Origin: Tamaricihabitans halophyticus
GTDB taxonomy: Bacteria > Actinomycetota > Actinomycetes > Mycobacteriales > Pseudonocardiaceae
Length of the DNA: 64,000 nucleotides
Assembly (NCBI RefSeq): GCF_004340875.1
Contig: NZ_SLXQ01000011.1
Location: forward strand, 1 to 64,000
Direction: 5' to 3'
Part shown: positions 43,041-52,422 of the stretch, piece after piece
Numbering within the stretch: position 1 is the stretch's first letter
Layout: each line of letters begins with the position of its first letter
Notes under the pieces: model-generated
Seen by the model: the letters and a program-made list of their open reading frames with translations, nothing else
Databases searched by the model: none
What the model was told of the DNA's origin: nothing
Made by a program: the position numbers and the translations under genes

Positions 43041-44567
43041 TCAGCCGTCGCCTACTTTGCGCCGTAGCGCGTTCTTGTTGACCTTGCCCATTGGGTTCAA
43101 CGGCAGTCGGCGCATCGTCGCGATGTACTCGGGCTGGTGGGCCCGTCCGAGCCGCTGGACGACGTACTCACGGAGTTGGTCGTGATCGAGGATCGAATCG
43201 CGCGCCGCCGGCACGACGAACGCGGCCGGGACCTCGCCGAGGTCGGGGTGTGGCGCGGCCACCACCGCGACCTCGGCGACCATCGGGTGAGTGCTCAATG
43301 CTGCCTCGATGGCGCCGGGCGCCAAGTTCTCCCCGCCCCTGAGGATCATCTCTTTCAGGCGTCCGGTGACCGACAGATAGCCATCGCTATCCACCATGCC
43401 CAGATCACCGGTATGCAGGACACCGTCCCGAACCGGCGCCGTATCCGAGTGCCCGACGTAGCCGGACATCACGGTGGGCCCGGCGATACAGATCTCGCCC
43501 ACCTGTCCGGTTGGCATGATCGCACCGGATGCTGGATCTCGGATGGAGATCTGCTGTCCGGCGAGCGGGGTGCCGACCGTCCCCCGTCTGGGGGCCTCGA
43601 GCGGATTCATCGTTGACGTGCACGTTGCCTCGGACAGCCCGTAGGACTGAATCAGCGGTACGCCGAACGCGGTCTCGATCTGCTCATGCTGAGCCGTAGT
43701 CAGCGGTGCGGACCCGCACCGCAGCAGCCGAAGCGAGGTCAGCCGTTCGCGCCGACCCAGATGCGGCAGTATCCGCAGAAACATCGTCGGCACGCCGGTG
43801 ATGATCGTCGCACGGTACCGCGCGAGTTGTTCGGTGACTCGGTCGGCGCGGAACCGGTCGATGAGAGCCACCGATGCACCAGCGAGCAACGGAGCGAACA
43901 GCTGATTGTTGATCCCATTCGTATGGTGCAACGGCATCAGGTGCAAGAGCCGGTCATCCGGGGTCAGGCAAGTGTGGGCCACGACACCGTCGGCGTTCGC
44001 CAGCAGCTGCGTACGGGAGAGCCGGATGGCCTTCGGCCGACCGGTGCTGCCGGAGGTGAACAACATCAAAGCGGCACGTTCGGGCGCGGGACGCGCGGGG
44101 CTCGACGCACGCCCGCCGGCGGACCGTACGACTGTCGCCAACCTGGTGACCGGAACCCCAACCGCCGGGGCGAGGTCCGCGTATCGCCGCGACCCAGCCA
44201 ACACGTGGTCGATGCCGAACTCGGCGATCCTGGCCGCGAGCTCGTCAGTCGGCAGCCGCGGCTCCACAATGCAGGCACAATGCCCGGCACGGAGCGCGGC
44301 AAGCAGCGCGACGACCACATCGGCGTGCTTCTCCGCGACGATCACGACGGTAGCGCCGTCCCGTAGCCCCAGGTCTCTCAGTCGCGCGGCCGCACTGGCC
44401 ACGCGCTCACCCAGCTCCGCATACCCCAGCTGGCCACCGTCACCACGTAGCGCAACCCGCCCCTGCCGACCATGCCGCACCAACGCCGCAGCAAGCGCTA
44501 CATCGAGGTCCGGAGGGGACGGACCACGTGGTGCGGCACCGGATTCCGGTGCTTCCGAACCACTCAC
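43041..44567 (-). CDS. Acyl-CoA ligase (AMP-dependent synthetase family)
   Basis: A 508-residue ANL-superfamily enzyme. P-loop LFTSGSTGRPKAIRLS, the SYGLSEATC motif, LHTGDLG, and the C-terminal lysine in NPMGKVNKNAL are all present. It would adenylate a carboxylic acid and load it onto CoA. I chose the GTG at 44567, which overlaps the upstream CoA-transferase stop (GTGA); the open frame beyond it lies inside that gene. Substrate is unknown. Confidence 0.9.
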   Translation of the reverse strand: MSGSEAPESGAAPRGPSPPDLDVALAAALVRHGRQGRVALRGDGGQLGYAELGERVASAAARLRDLGLRDGATVVIVAEKHADVVVALLAALRAGHCACIVEPRLPTDELAARIAEFGIDHVLAGSRRYADLAPAVGVPVTRLATVVRSAGGRASSPARPAPERAALMLFTSGSTGRPKAIRLSRTQLLANADGVVAHTCLTPDDRLLHLMPLHHTNGINNQLFAPLLAGASVALIDRFRADRVTEQLARYRATIITGVPTMFLRILPHLGRRERLTSLRLLRCGSAPLTTAQHEQIETAFGVPLIQSYGLSEATCTSTMNPLEAPRRGTVGTPLAGQQISIRDPASGAIMPTGQVGEICIAGPTVMSGYVGHSDTAPVRDGVLHTGDLGMVDSDGYLSVTGRLKEMILRGGENLAPGAIEAALSTHPMVAEVAVVAAPHPDLGEVPAAFVVPAARDSILDHDQLREYVVQRLGRAHQPEYIATMRRLPLNPMGKVNKNALRRKVGDG

Positions 44568-45298
44568 CGCAGCCGCACCGCCGCGTCGTCGGCGAAACGA
44601 CCACTCGGGTCCAGTACCGCCAGCGCTTCGGCTTCGGCCACCGTCGGTATCGCGGTGGGCCCGGCGCCGTCGTGACACAGCACCTCGAAACCGGTTCGCT
44701 CGCGCACCTCCTCGAGGGTCACGTCGGGATGCCAGGACGACAGCCGCAGCTGGACGCCATCGTGGCTGAACACGGCGATGGGGGTGACCAACCCATACAT
44801 CCCGCCTGCGGCAGTGCGGAAATCCAGAACCTCGACCAATGTCCGTGTGGAATGCTCGGTCCGCCACGTACATGAGCGGCGCGCCGTGGGTAACATGACC
44901 GCGCCGCCGCCACCGCCGGGGAGTCGCACTTTCGGCTGTTGCCAGGCACCGATGCACGAAACGTTGGTGTCGCCACGCCCATCGATCTGCGCGGCACCAA
45001 GGAAACACAGATCCATTTCGCCACGGGTACAGAGATCGTAGAAGTCCTCGTTGGCGAAAATCGCCCTACTGCCCTCCGCGAGGACCGGATCAGAACTCGA
45101 GATCGGCACGGAGGAAGGCAGTGGATCGACGCCGCCAGCGACGTTCAGGTAGGTGAACGGGAAATCGTAAGCACGTTTGGCGAGTAGGCACGCCAACATC
45201 GGCAGCGTGGAGTTGACGCCGCTGAAGGTGACCTCGTATGGCCGGATGAAGCGGGCAAGGTTGACAACGAGGTACGAGAACGGTGTCCACTCGGTCAT
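44564..45298 (-). CDS. CoA-transferase family I, beta-subunit-like (IpdB/GctB type)
   Basis: A 244-residue subunit of a two-component CoA-transferase/hydrolase. The core MDLCFLGAAQIDGRGDTNVS and the LPGGGGGA loop are characteristic of IpdB and glutaconate CoA-transferase beta chains. The catalytic glutamate is not obvious at its usual place, and the actinobacterial IpdAB enzymes act as ring hydrolases rather than transferases, so the reaction is open. The start overlaps the alpha-subunit stop (ATGA). Confidence 0.85.
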   Translation of the reverse strand: MTEWTPFSYLVVNLARFIRPYEVTFSGVNSTLPMLACLLAKRAYDFPFTYLNVAGGVDPLPSSVPISSSDPVLAEGSRAIFANEDFYDLCTRGEMDLCFLGAAQIDGRGDTNVSCIGAWQQPKVRLPGGGGGAVMLPTARRSCTWRTEHSTRTLVEVLDFRTAAGGMYGLVTPIAVFSHDGVQLRLSSWHPDVTLEEVRERTGFEVLCHDGAGPTAIPTVAEAEALAVLDPSGRFADDAAVRLR

Positions 45299-46125
45299 CG
45301 AGCCACCTCCGGGGCCGCGGCGAGGTGCTGGTCGAGCGTATGCCCAGTATCGTCTAGATAGTCGCTTGTGGACGCGTAGTCGACGCCATAGTCCGGCCAG
45401 CAGGATCCTGGCCAGGCGCCTCGAGGGACGACACATGCGGCTGCCACGAGGAACCCGGGCACCAGGGTCAGCTCGGGCCTGGCAGCGAACTCGTTCTCGT
45501 CTACCATTCGCTCGGCCACCACGAGCACGCTGCGCGCCGAGCGTGTCATGATCCGGTCCCAATGGGTCGTGCCGAAAACTCGAGCGTCGCCGGAGCTGGT
45601 GATCTCATTCGCGTGCACGACGGCCACGTCCGGCCGGATTGCCGGGATGACGTAGGTACGTTCGCCGGACCCGTATGGATCGACGACTTCAGCCCAGCCG
45701 TTGAGCTGCGCCAGGTCCGAGCCCGTCACGCCGCCGATCGGTTGGAACGGAACACCGAAGGCCGCCGCCCGAAGACCAGCGGTCAACGTGGCGCAGGCGT
45801 GTTCCTCGAGTTCAACGGCACGAGTCTCGATCGCCTGCCGATACCATGGCGCGAGCCCGAAGTTTCCTTCCAGCGCGACGATGCCGGCACGGACTCGCCG
45901 AACGACTCCCGCGCGGCAGAGCAGATCGAGATCGTAACCCGGGGATTGCTTGATGATCTCCAGCTGCGTGCGGCCGGCCCGTACCAGTTCACGAACCAGC
46001 GCGAATGGGCCACGGTGCAGAAAACTGCCACCCAGCGCGACCGAGGATCCATCGGGGATGCGCGCCGCGAGTTCGGCGAGCGAAACGATCTTTGCGGGGC
46101 GCGAGCGGGTTTCAGCGGTGTTCAT
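45295..46125 (-). CDS. CoA-transferase family I, alpha-subunit-like (IpdA/GctA type)
   Basis: A 276-residue partner of the following gene. IPDGSSVALGGSFLHRGPFALV is the GxGG-type CoA-binding start; QPIGGVTGSDL and IPAIRPDVAVVHAN follow as in GctA/IpdA. The ATG at 46125 follows CCGGAGG. It probably works with the acyl-CoA ligase downstream in one catabolic route. Confidence 0.86.
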   Translation of the reverse strand: MNTAETRSRPAKIVSLAELAARIPDGSSVALGGSFLHRGPFALVRELVRAGRTQLEIIKQSPGYDLDLLCRAGVVRRVRAGIVALEGNFGLAPWYRQAIETRAVELEEHACATLTAGLRAAAFGVPFQPIGGVTGSDLAQLNGWAEVVDPYGSGERTYVIPAIRPDVAVVHANEITSSGDARVFGTTHWDRIMTRSARSVLVVAERMVDENEFAARPELTLVPGFLVAAACVVPRGAWPGSCWPDYGVDYASTSDYLDDTGHTLDQHLAAAPEVAR

Positions 46126-46147
46126 CGGAATCCTCCGGTTGGCGTGC

Positions 46148-47518
46148 TCATCCAGACACCATCGCGACCACTTTGTGATTGACGAACTCGTCGAGTCCGT
46201 AGCAGCCGAGTTCACGGCCGAATCCAGACCGTTTGACTCCACCGAAAGGTAGGGCCGGCACGTTCGGACGCCGCCCGTTGATCGCGACCATGCCCACCTC
46301 GAGTTGGCGGGCGACGTCCAGCGCCCGCTGCTCGTCAGCGGCATACACGGTCGATCCAAGCCCATACGGCGAGTCGTTGGCGAGTTCGACGGCGGCAGCG
46401 TCATCAGCCACCCGGTAGAGCACCGAAGCGGGGCCGAACAGCTCCTCGGTGTACGCACGCATCCCCGGCGTAACGTTGCTCAACACCGTCGGCGCGTAAA
46501 ATGCACCGGTATCGCCAATTCGGTGTCCACCAGTATGTAATCGCGCGCCCCGGTCAACCGCATCGGTCACTTGGCCATGCAGCAACCGCAGTGCCTGCTC
46601 CGACGCCAAGGGGCCGATAATCGTGGTTTCCTCGCGTGGGTCCGCCGGCTGGTGCCGGGACATACCGGCGACGAATCGTTCAGCGAACCGTTCGAAGGCA
46701 GATTCGGCCACGATAAACCGTTTGGGCGCAGCACAGGCTTGACCACTGTTGTTCAGCCGGGCCGCGACGGCCGAGTCGGCCACCGAGTCGATGTCGTGGT
46801 CATCGAGGACGATGAACGGGTCGCTCCCGCCCAGTTCCAACACGACTTTCTTCAGTGCCGCGCCCGCCACAGCGCCCACCGCCGACCCGGCGCGCTCGGA
46901 ACCGGTGAGCGAAACGCCTTGTACCTCGGGCCGTCCGATGAGGTCAGCGACCTGCTCGTTCGTGGCGAATACGTTGACATACGAGTCGGGAACTGGCAGT
47001 TGCTCGGCCATGAGTTCCTGCCACGCCAGCGCGGAAGTAGGGCACTGCGGCGCGTGTTTCAGCAACACGGTATTGCCGGTGACCAGTACGGGACCGGCGA
47101 ACCTCGCTACCTGGTAAAAGGGGAAGTTCCACGGCATCACGCCGAGCACCACACCAAGCGGATGCCGCTGCACCCGGGCGCATGCGCCGGTGACACCGTC
47201 AACAGGCTCCGGGCGGAGCCGAGCGGGCGCCTGCTCCGCGTTCCAGCGTAGGATCGCCGCGGAGGTTTCGATCTCGGCCCTGGCCGCGGTGATCGGCTTG
47301 CCCATTTCGGTGGTAGTCAGCTCGGCGAGTTCGTCCCGCCGCGCGAGCAGACTGTCGGCCACGGCAATGACGGCGGCACAGCGGCTGGCTACCGGAGTGT
47401 CCCGCCAGTGAGGAAACGCGCCAGCCGCGCGCCGCAGCGCCGCGTCGGCTTCAGTGTCGGTGGTGGCGTTGAACTCCTGGCTGGTAATACCTGTCGTCGG
47501 GTTGGTCACGCGGTACAT
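46148..47518 (-). CDS. NAD(P)-dependent aldehyde dehydrogenase
   Basis: A 456-residue ALDH. The catalytic Cys262 lies in NNSGQACAAPKR, the general base Glu228 in LELGGSDPF, and the cofactor segment MPWNFPFYQ at 128-136. It is most like succinate-semialdehyde/short-chain aldehyde dehydrogenases. It would oxidise an aldehyde made by the aldolase upstream to an acid for CoA activation. It is 22 bases from the CoA-transferase alpha gene and 48 from the aldolase. Confidence 0.92.
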   Translation of the reverse strand: MYRVTNPTTGITSQEFNATTDTEADAALRRAAGAFPHWRDTPVASRCAAVIAVADSLLARRDELAELTTTEMGKPITAARAEIETSAAILRWNAEQAPARLRPEPVDGVTGACARVQRHPLGVVLGVMPWNFPFYQVARFAGPVLVTGNTVLLKHAPQCPTSALAWQELMAEQLPVPDSYVNVFATNEQVADLIGRPEVQGVSLTGSERAGSAVGAVAGAALKKVVLELGGSDPFIVLDDHDIDSVADSAVAARLNNSGQACAAPKRFIVAESAFERFAERFVAGMSRHQPADPREETTIIGPLASEQALRLLHGQVTDAVDRGARLHTGGHRIGDTGAFYAPTVLSNVTPGMRAYTEELFGPASVLYRVADDAAAVELANDSPYGLGSTVYAADEQRALDVARQLEVGMVAINGRRPNVPALPFGGVKRSGFGRELGCYGLDEFVNHKVVAMVSG

Positions 47519-47566
47519 CGGTTCCTCCGGGCCGGGTACACGGTTTCGCGTCGCACGATGGCACGT

Positions 47567-48217
47567 CTACTTGTGGTAAAGCCGGTCAAGCGCCTCCGGG
47601 GGAAACGTCGCCGCCGTGTCGTTGAGCGTGAGCAGGCGGTAGGTCATCATCGCCGCCTGCTCCAGGTTCAGCGCTCGCCGGTAAGCCATGTCAACGGTAG
47701 GACCGATACAGGAACAGCCGTGGTATGCCATGACCACGCAGTTCGCGTCGGCCACGGCCATCGCGGCGGTATCGGCCAGTTCATCGGTGCCGTTGTGGTA
47801 GAAGTCGGTTCGATTCACCTTCCGGACATAGTTCGCATGGTCCATGGTCAGTAACCGGATCGGATATCCAAGCGCGTCGACCATCAGCGACATCTGCGGG
47901 TGTAGGTGAATAACACAGTTGACATCAGAGCGGGCCTCGTAGGTACGCGTGTGCAGTTTCCACTCGCTGGTCGGTTCTCCGTTCCCACGGTGCACCGTGC
48001 CGTGGCCGTCGATCACGCAGAAGTCATCGACGGTGAGCCGATCCAACCAGGTTCCCTTGCATGTCACCAGGTAGCGGTCTGCCTCGAGCCGGACCGAGAG
48101 GTTCCCGCCGCTACCCAACACAAGGTCGCGCCGTACGGCGTCCGCGCCAACGTCGATCAGTTCGCGGCAAACGTGCTCAGGGACCACATCGTTGTCGGAT
48201 GTCGTAGCTGTTGTCAC
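47567..48217 (-). CDS. Class II (zinc) aldolase/epimerase family protein
   Basis: A 216-residue AraD/FucA-type protein. The sugar-binding GSGGNLSVR (35-43), Glu85 in TSEWKLH, and zinc ligands His104 and His106 (HLHP) with His166 (YHGCS) are present. It would cleave or epimerise a phosphorylated sugar or sugar acid. The start overlaps the SorC regulator stop by four bases. The substrate is probably generated by the FGGY kinase and 2-hydroxyacid dehydrogenase transcribed divergently. Confidence 0.9.
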   Translation of the reverse strand: MTTATTSDNDVVPEHVCRELIDVGADAVRRDLVLGSGGNLSVRLEADRYLVTCKGTWLDRLTVDDFCVIDGHGTVHRGNGEPTSEWKLHTRTYEARSDVNCVIHLHPQMSLMVDALGYPIRLLTMDHANYVRKVNRTDFYHNGTDELADTAAMAVADANCVVMAYHGCSCIGPTVDMAYRRALNLEQAAMMTYRLLTLNDTAATFPPEALDRLYHK

Positions 48218-49170
48218 TCGGGATTCCTCACTTTTGGGGACAGGGATAGGAGACTGCGAGCCAGATCCGCATCAAGAGCGAGCGTCGTGATCTGCCCGGC
48301 GCGCAAGAGGGCGAACACTGCGCGTGCCTTGCCCCTGCCGGCAACCACCACGAACTTCTTGGGAATCGCGGACACCTCATCGTGCTCGAGTACCAGCAGC
48401 TGCGTGTCGAGATCGGACGCGACGGCGGTCGCGTCCTCGTCGTAATATCGCGAGACCAGATCACCGACAGCGCCACCGGCGATCAGCTGTTCCCGTATGC
48501 GCGTTGGCATCCCGTCGAGTGCCGTACCGCCCCCGGGATGCATCGAACCGACGCCGACAACGAGATGCCCCGCGCTGGCCGCGATACCGAGGGCGCTGGC
48601 AATAGCGGGCTCGCGGCGCAACGCCGCCACATTGGCCGGATCACTATGCAGCGGCGCGGGAATATTGTGCGCCGTCGCGCCAAGTCGCCGGCTCAGGTCG
48701 ATCGCCAACGCGCTTGCCGTATAGGAGTTGGTTCTGGCGACCGACCCGCTAGCCGCCGATATGATCAGTTCCGGTCGGGAGATCTGGTCGAGCCGAGCGA
48801 CCATCGCCGAGACCGCCCTGGACATCCCGACGGCCACCACTCCGTGGTACGGCAGGAAATCCTCCATCAGCTCGGCTCCCGCCCTACCAACCGCCGCCAG
48901 CGTACGATCCTGGTCATCCAGCGTCGGCGCCACCCGGCAGGCATCCAACTGGTAGCGCTCGATGAGCGACTGCTCCAGATGTTCGAACGGAGCCACCGGA
49001 TCGTGGATCACGAACTCGACCAGCCCGAGCGCGCGCGCTCGTTGCAGATTGCGCGTCACCTTGATCCGACTCCAGCCCAGCGCTCGGCCAACCTCCGCAT
49101 GCGTCATGTCGTGCTGGTAGTAGAGGACAGCCGCTTTGGTCAGTTCCCGCTCGTCCGGCACCGCGATCAC
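48214..49170 (-). CDS. SorC/DeoR-type sugar-binding transcriptional regulator
   Basis: A 318-residue SorC-family regulator with an N-terminal helix-turn-helix (about 8-50, MTHAEVGRALGWSRIKVTRN) and a C-terminal sugar-phosphate-binding domain of NagB-like fold. It heads the minus-strand aldolase-ALDH-CoA operon and is divergent from the FGGY kinase, so it probably controls both from the intergenic palindromes at 49252 and 49322. Confidence 0.92.
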   Translation of the reverse strand: MIAVPDERELTKAAVLYYQHDMTHAEVGRALGWSRIKVTRNLQRARALGLVEFVIHDPVAPFEHLEQSLIERYQLDACRVAPTLDDQDRTLAAVGRAGAELMEDFLPYHGVVAVGMSRAVSAMVARLDQISRPELIISAASGSVARTNSYTASALAIDLSRRLGATAHNIPAPLHSDPANVAALRREPAIASALGIAASAGHLVVGVGSMHPGGGTALDGMPTRIREQLIAGGAVGDLVSRYYDEDATAVASDLDTQLLVLEHDEVSAIPKKFVVVAGRGKARAVFALLRAGQITTLALDADLARSLLSLSPKVRNPE

Positions 49171-49251
49171 CCACTTTGGTCTGTCGTCGGCAGCACCGAC
49201 ATCGCCGGCACGACCGATGGACTATGGCGCATACCCGAGACGACCCATCCG

Positions 49252-49267
49252 ATGCACATATGTACAT
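49252..49267. promoter_or_regulatory. Near-palindromic operator candidate for the SorC regulator
   Basis: ATGCACATATGTACAT is a 16-base palindrome with one mismatched pair, centred on CATATG. It lies 82 bases upstream of the SorC start in the 171-base divergent interval. Confidence 0.45.
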
Positions 49268-49321
49268 AGTGAAGTAGCAGTTAAAAGAATGCTAGCGTCG
49301 ATAAGCACCGAGTCAATGGTA

Positions 49322-49331
49322 AACAATTGTT
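49322..49331. promoter_or_regulatory. Palindrome AACAATTGTT just ahead of the kinase ribosome binding site
   Basis: A perfect 10-base palindrome directly 5' of the CGGAG ribosome binding site of the FGGY kinase gene, where bound regulator would block expression. Confidence 0.35.
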
Positions 49332-49341
49332 CGGAGTTGAC

Positions 49342-50835
49342 ATGTCCGAGTTGACGCTAGTGGTGGACTCCGGAACGAGCGCCACCAAAGCTGCCGTGGT
49401 CGACGAACGACTTCGAGTGGTTTCCTCGGCGCGCGAGCGAACCCCTGTCGCGACTCCGGAACGCGGACACCGGCAGATCGATATGACCGAGCTGGCAAGC
49501 TGCACCTTCCGCGTCACTCGCGCGGCACTCGCCAAGGTTGACCGGAACCACGTGGCGGGAATCGCCGTCACCGGCCAGGGCGATGGCGCCTGGTTGCTGA
49601 ATGGCGCGGGTGAACCGGCCGGTCCGGCAATTCTGTGGAACGACGCACGTTCTGCCGAGGTCTTCGTTCGGATGCAACAGGCAGGGGAAATCGACCGGAT
49701 TCGACGCACCACACACGGCTCGGTTCACCCTGGCAGCCTGCCGGTCATCGCTCGCTACCTCAGCGAGTACCACCCGAAACTGCTCGCGAGCGTCCATGCG
49801 CAGTTGAACTGCAAGGACTGGATTCGCTTTCAGTTCACCGGTTTCCTGGAAACGGATCCAACCGATGCCTGCCGGTCCTACTGGGATGCGCGAACTGAGC
49901 GGCGCGATCTGTCCCTTATGGACAGCCTTGGTGATCTTCCCGCCGCCGCCATGCTCCCGCTCAGCATGCCTGGCAACACTCGACCGCTCACGGCCGAAGC
50001 GGCCCGCGCGCTTGGCCTCCCGGCCGGAATTCCGGTCGGGACAGGAGCGATGGATGTCGCCTCGACCGGCTACGCGTTCTGTGGGACGCGCACCGAGCAA
50101 CCGTGGGCTATCGTGGGAACTACCTCATTCGTTGGCGTAGCACGAAGGTCCACGCGGGCCGAAGCGGGAAACCTCGTCGCCTACGGAATTCCAGGGCTCG
50201 TGATCAACTCCCTTGCCCCCATGGTCGGCACGCCGCTGCTCGAGTGGCTTCGGGACTTCGTCAACGCCGGCGGACAAAGCTGGGAACAGTTTGAGGCGCG
50301 GGCCGCCGAGGCGGGGAAACGGGGCGGCGCGGTTCCGACCGCACTCCCATACTTCTCGCCCTCCGGCGAACGGGCTCCGTTCGCCGACGCCTATGCCCGT
50401 GGCTCCGTACATGGCCTCACACACGAAACCTCATCCGCCGAATTCGCGTACGCGGTGTACGCCTCCATCGCCCAGACCTTGCAGGAATGCGCGGAGGATC
50501 TGGATATCGCCGGCACCATACGGATCGCTGGAGGTGGCGCGGCGAGCAATCTACTATGTCAGCTGCTGGCCGACTTCAGTGGTCATGTTGTCGAACGCCC
50601 CCAGGTCTCGGATGAGGCGGCGATCCTGGGCGAGGCAAGTAGATTGCTCGGCCGGACCGACCCTGCCTGGCAGAGCGAGGGCACCGAGCTTGCCTCGGCG
50701 ACCTTCGAACCGTCCGCCATTCCCACCCGGCCACCAGTAGAACTCTCAGACCTCCGCAGGCTCCGCGCTGCTGAGCGTCCACTGTGGCCGTTATTCAGAA
50801 ACGAACGCCCCGCTTCCGAAAGGAGTTCCAGTTGA
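49342..50835 (+). CDS. FGGY-family carbohydrate kinase (xylulokinase-like)
   Basis: A 497-residue sugar kinase of the FGGY type. The N-terminal phosphate loop LVVDSGTSATKAAVVD (5-20) and the C-terminal RIAGGGAASNLLCQLLADF are family signatures. GAMDVASTGYAFCG matches the substrate region. The ATG at 49342 follows CGGAG. Its stop overlaps the next start (TTGA). The sugar is unknown; the neighbouring dehydrogenase and aldolase suggest a sugar-acid or polyol route. Confidence 0.9.
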   Translation: MSELTLVVDSGTSATKAAVVDERLRVVSSARERTPVATPERGHRQIDMTELASCTFRVTRAALAKVDRNHVAGIAVTGQGDGAWLLNGAGEPAGPAILWNDARSAEVFVRMQQAGEIDRIRRTTHGSVHPGSLPVIARYLSEYHPKLLASVHAQLNCKDWIRFQFTGFLETDPTDACRSYWDARTERRDLSLMDSLGDLPAAAMLPLSMPGNTRPLTAEAARALGLPAGIPVGTGAMDVASTGYAFCGTRTEQPWAIVGTTSFVGVARRSTRAEAGNLVAYGIPGLVINSLAPMVGTPLLEWLRDFVNAGGQSWEQFEARAAEAGKRGGAVPTALPYFSPSGERAPFADAYARGSVHGLTHETSSAEFAYAVYASIAQTLQECAEDLDIAGTIRIAGGGAASNLLCQLLADFSGHVVERPQVSDEAAILGEASRLLGRTDPAWQSEGTELASATFEPSAIPTRPPVELSDLRRLRAAERPLWPLFRNERPASERSSS

Positions 50836-51851
50836 CTCGTCCCATGGTTCTCGCCACGTGTGAGCTGGACAGACCCACCCTCGACGGCTTGGCGGGCAGG
50901 TTCGATATCGAGTACGCGATCACCGCCAACCGTCGCCGGTCGCTTGCCGATCAGGGCATCGACCGCGCACTCGCCGAGGCGCGAGTGCTGGTCGCCGAGG
51001 TCGATTCCGTCGACAAGGCCACCCTGGCCGCCGCTCCACGACTCGACCTGGTGATCAGCTGTCGCGCATCGCCGGTGAACGTCGATCTCGCGGCCTGCGC
51101 GGCACGCGGCGTACCGGTGTGTACGACGCCGGGACGCAATGCCGACACGACCGCGGATCTCACCTTCGCGCTGATCCTTGATGCCTGCCGAAACGTCACG
51201 GCGGCGTCGATGTGGCTACGCGCCGGGCAATGGTCGGCAATCGATTCGAACGAGCCTTACCGGATCTTCAAAGGCCCCACCTTGCGTGGCCGCACCCTGG
51301 GCATCGTGGGCGGCGGCGCCGTTGGCCGCCGGGTCGCCCGCCGTGCGCTCGGATTTGACATGTCGGTGCTTATCCACGACCCGTACTTGACCGACACGGG
51401 GGCGCCACCTGGCGCTACGCTGGCCACTTTGGAGGAACTGCTTTCCGCCAGCGATATCGTTTCGATACACGTACCGCTGACCGCCACCACCATTGGGTTG
51501 ATCGACGCGCGACGGATCGCACTGATGAACCGGGGGAGCTACCTGGTCAACGCCTCTCGGGCAGCCGTTGTCGACGAGAACGCGCTGATCACCGCGCTGT
51601 CCTCGGGCCAGTTGGCCGGCGCGGGGCTGGATGTGTTCAATGAAGAACCGCCACCCACCGATCATCCCCTGCTAGCGATGGAGAACGTGGTGCTCACACC
51701 GCATATCGGTGGCGCCTCAAGGGATGTGATCGCGGCACAGACCGAGATGGTCGCCGAGATTCTGACGGCGCATTCCACTGGCGGAGACTTGCCTTACCGC
51801 GCCCGCAACGATTTGCTTGACTTCCGCGCGGTCGAGGCGAGCGGGAACTGA
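50832..51851 (+). CDS. D-isomer-specific 2-hydroxyacid dehydrogenase
   Basis: A 339-residue dehydrogenase. The NAD motif LGIVGGGAVGRRVARR is intact, and the catalytic Arg (NASRAAVVD), Glu (FNEEPP) and His (TPHIGGAS) are all visible. It probably interconverts a 2-hydroxy and 2-oxo acid. I chose the TTG at 50832 because it follows AAAGGAG at ideal spacing and overlaps the kinase stop; ATG at 50844 would lose four residues. Confidence 0.92.
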   Translation: MTRPMVLATCELDRPTLDGLAGRFDIEYAITANRRRSLADQGIDRALAEARVLVAEVDSVDKATLAAAPRLDLVISCRASPVNVDLAACAARGVPVCTTPGRNADTTADLTFALILDACRNVTAASMWLRAGQWSAIDSNEPYRIFKGPTLRGRTLGIVGGGAVGRRVARRALGFDMSVLIHDPYLTDTGAPPGATLATLEELLSASDIVSIHVPLTATTIGLIDARRIALMNRGSYLVNASRAAVVDENALITALSSGQLAGAGLDVFNEEPPPTDHPLLAMENVVLTPHIGGASRDVIAAQTEMVAEILTAHSTGGDLPYRARNDLLDFRAVEASGN

Positions 51852-51892
51852 TTACCGGCGCATCGACGAAGGTGTCAACGCAGGAGGAAGCG

Positions 51893-52387
51893 ATGAAGTA
51901 CCTGTTCGTGAACGGCCGGCTCGCCATCCAGATTCGCTACTGGGAGGAGCCGGGATTCGCCGATGGTGGCGCCAGAATCGAACTGCGTCACGTGTCCCAG
52001 GTTGAGGGCACCCAACACCGAGCGGGTGCCGCTGGCTGCACTGTCAGCCCGGTCAGTCCGGGCGGGCTCTGGCGAGCCGATCTGTTCCTGCACCTCGATA
52101 AGCCAGGCAAGGGCTGCTTTCACCACCATCCGAACTTCGCCGCGGATGACGTCGGCCGCCGGGATTTCGACGAGAAGATCGGGCGGGATCCACGCCGTTG
52201 GATCGAGGAACGCCTGCGGGATCTGCCAGCCCTGCTCGCCGCCTGCGGTGGAACGGATGTGCTGGAATCGGTCGACCTCGACGAACACCACCGCGCACTG
52301 CCCTTGATGCTGACCGCCATCGAGCAGTGCATGGCTCGACTGCCGGCCGAACTGGCCCGCCGCTACGAAGCCACCGGCGGAAAATAG
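51893..52387 (+). CDS. Conserved hypothetical protein, soluble
   Basis: A 164-residue protein of no family I recognise. It begins MKYLFVNGRLAIQIRYWEE and has a His-rich stretch FHHHPNF and several Asp/Glu clusters, which may bind metal. The ATG follows a strong AGGAGGAAG. It follows the 2-hydroxyacid dehydrogenase by 41 bases and may be part of the same transcript. Confidence 0.65.
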   Translation: MKYLFVNGRLAIQIRYWEEPGFADGGARIELRHVSQVEGTQHRAGAAGCTVSPVSPGGLWRADLFLHLDKPGKGCFHHHPNFAADDVGRRDFDEKIGRDPRRWIEERLRDLPALLAACGGTDVLESVDLDEHHRALPLMLTAIEQCMARLPAELARRYEATGGK

Positions 52388-52422
52388 GTTGCGCGGCGGA
52401 AAGCGTAGTCGACACTGGCCAA

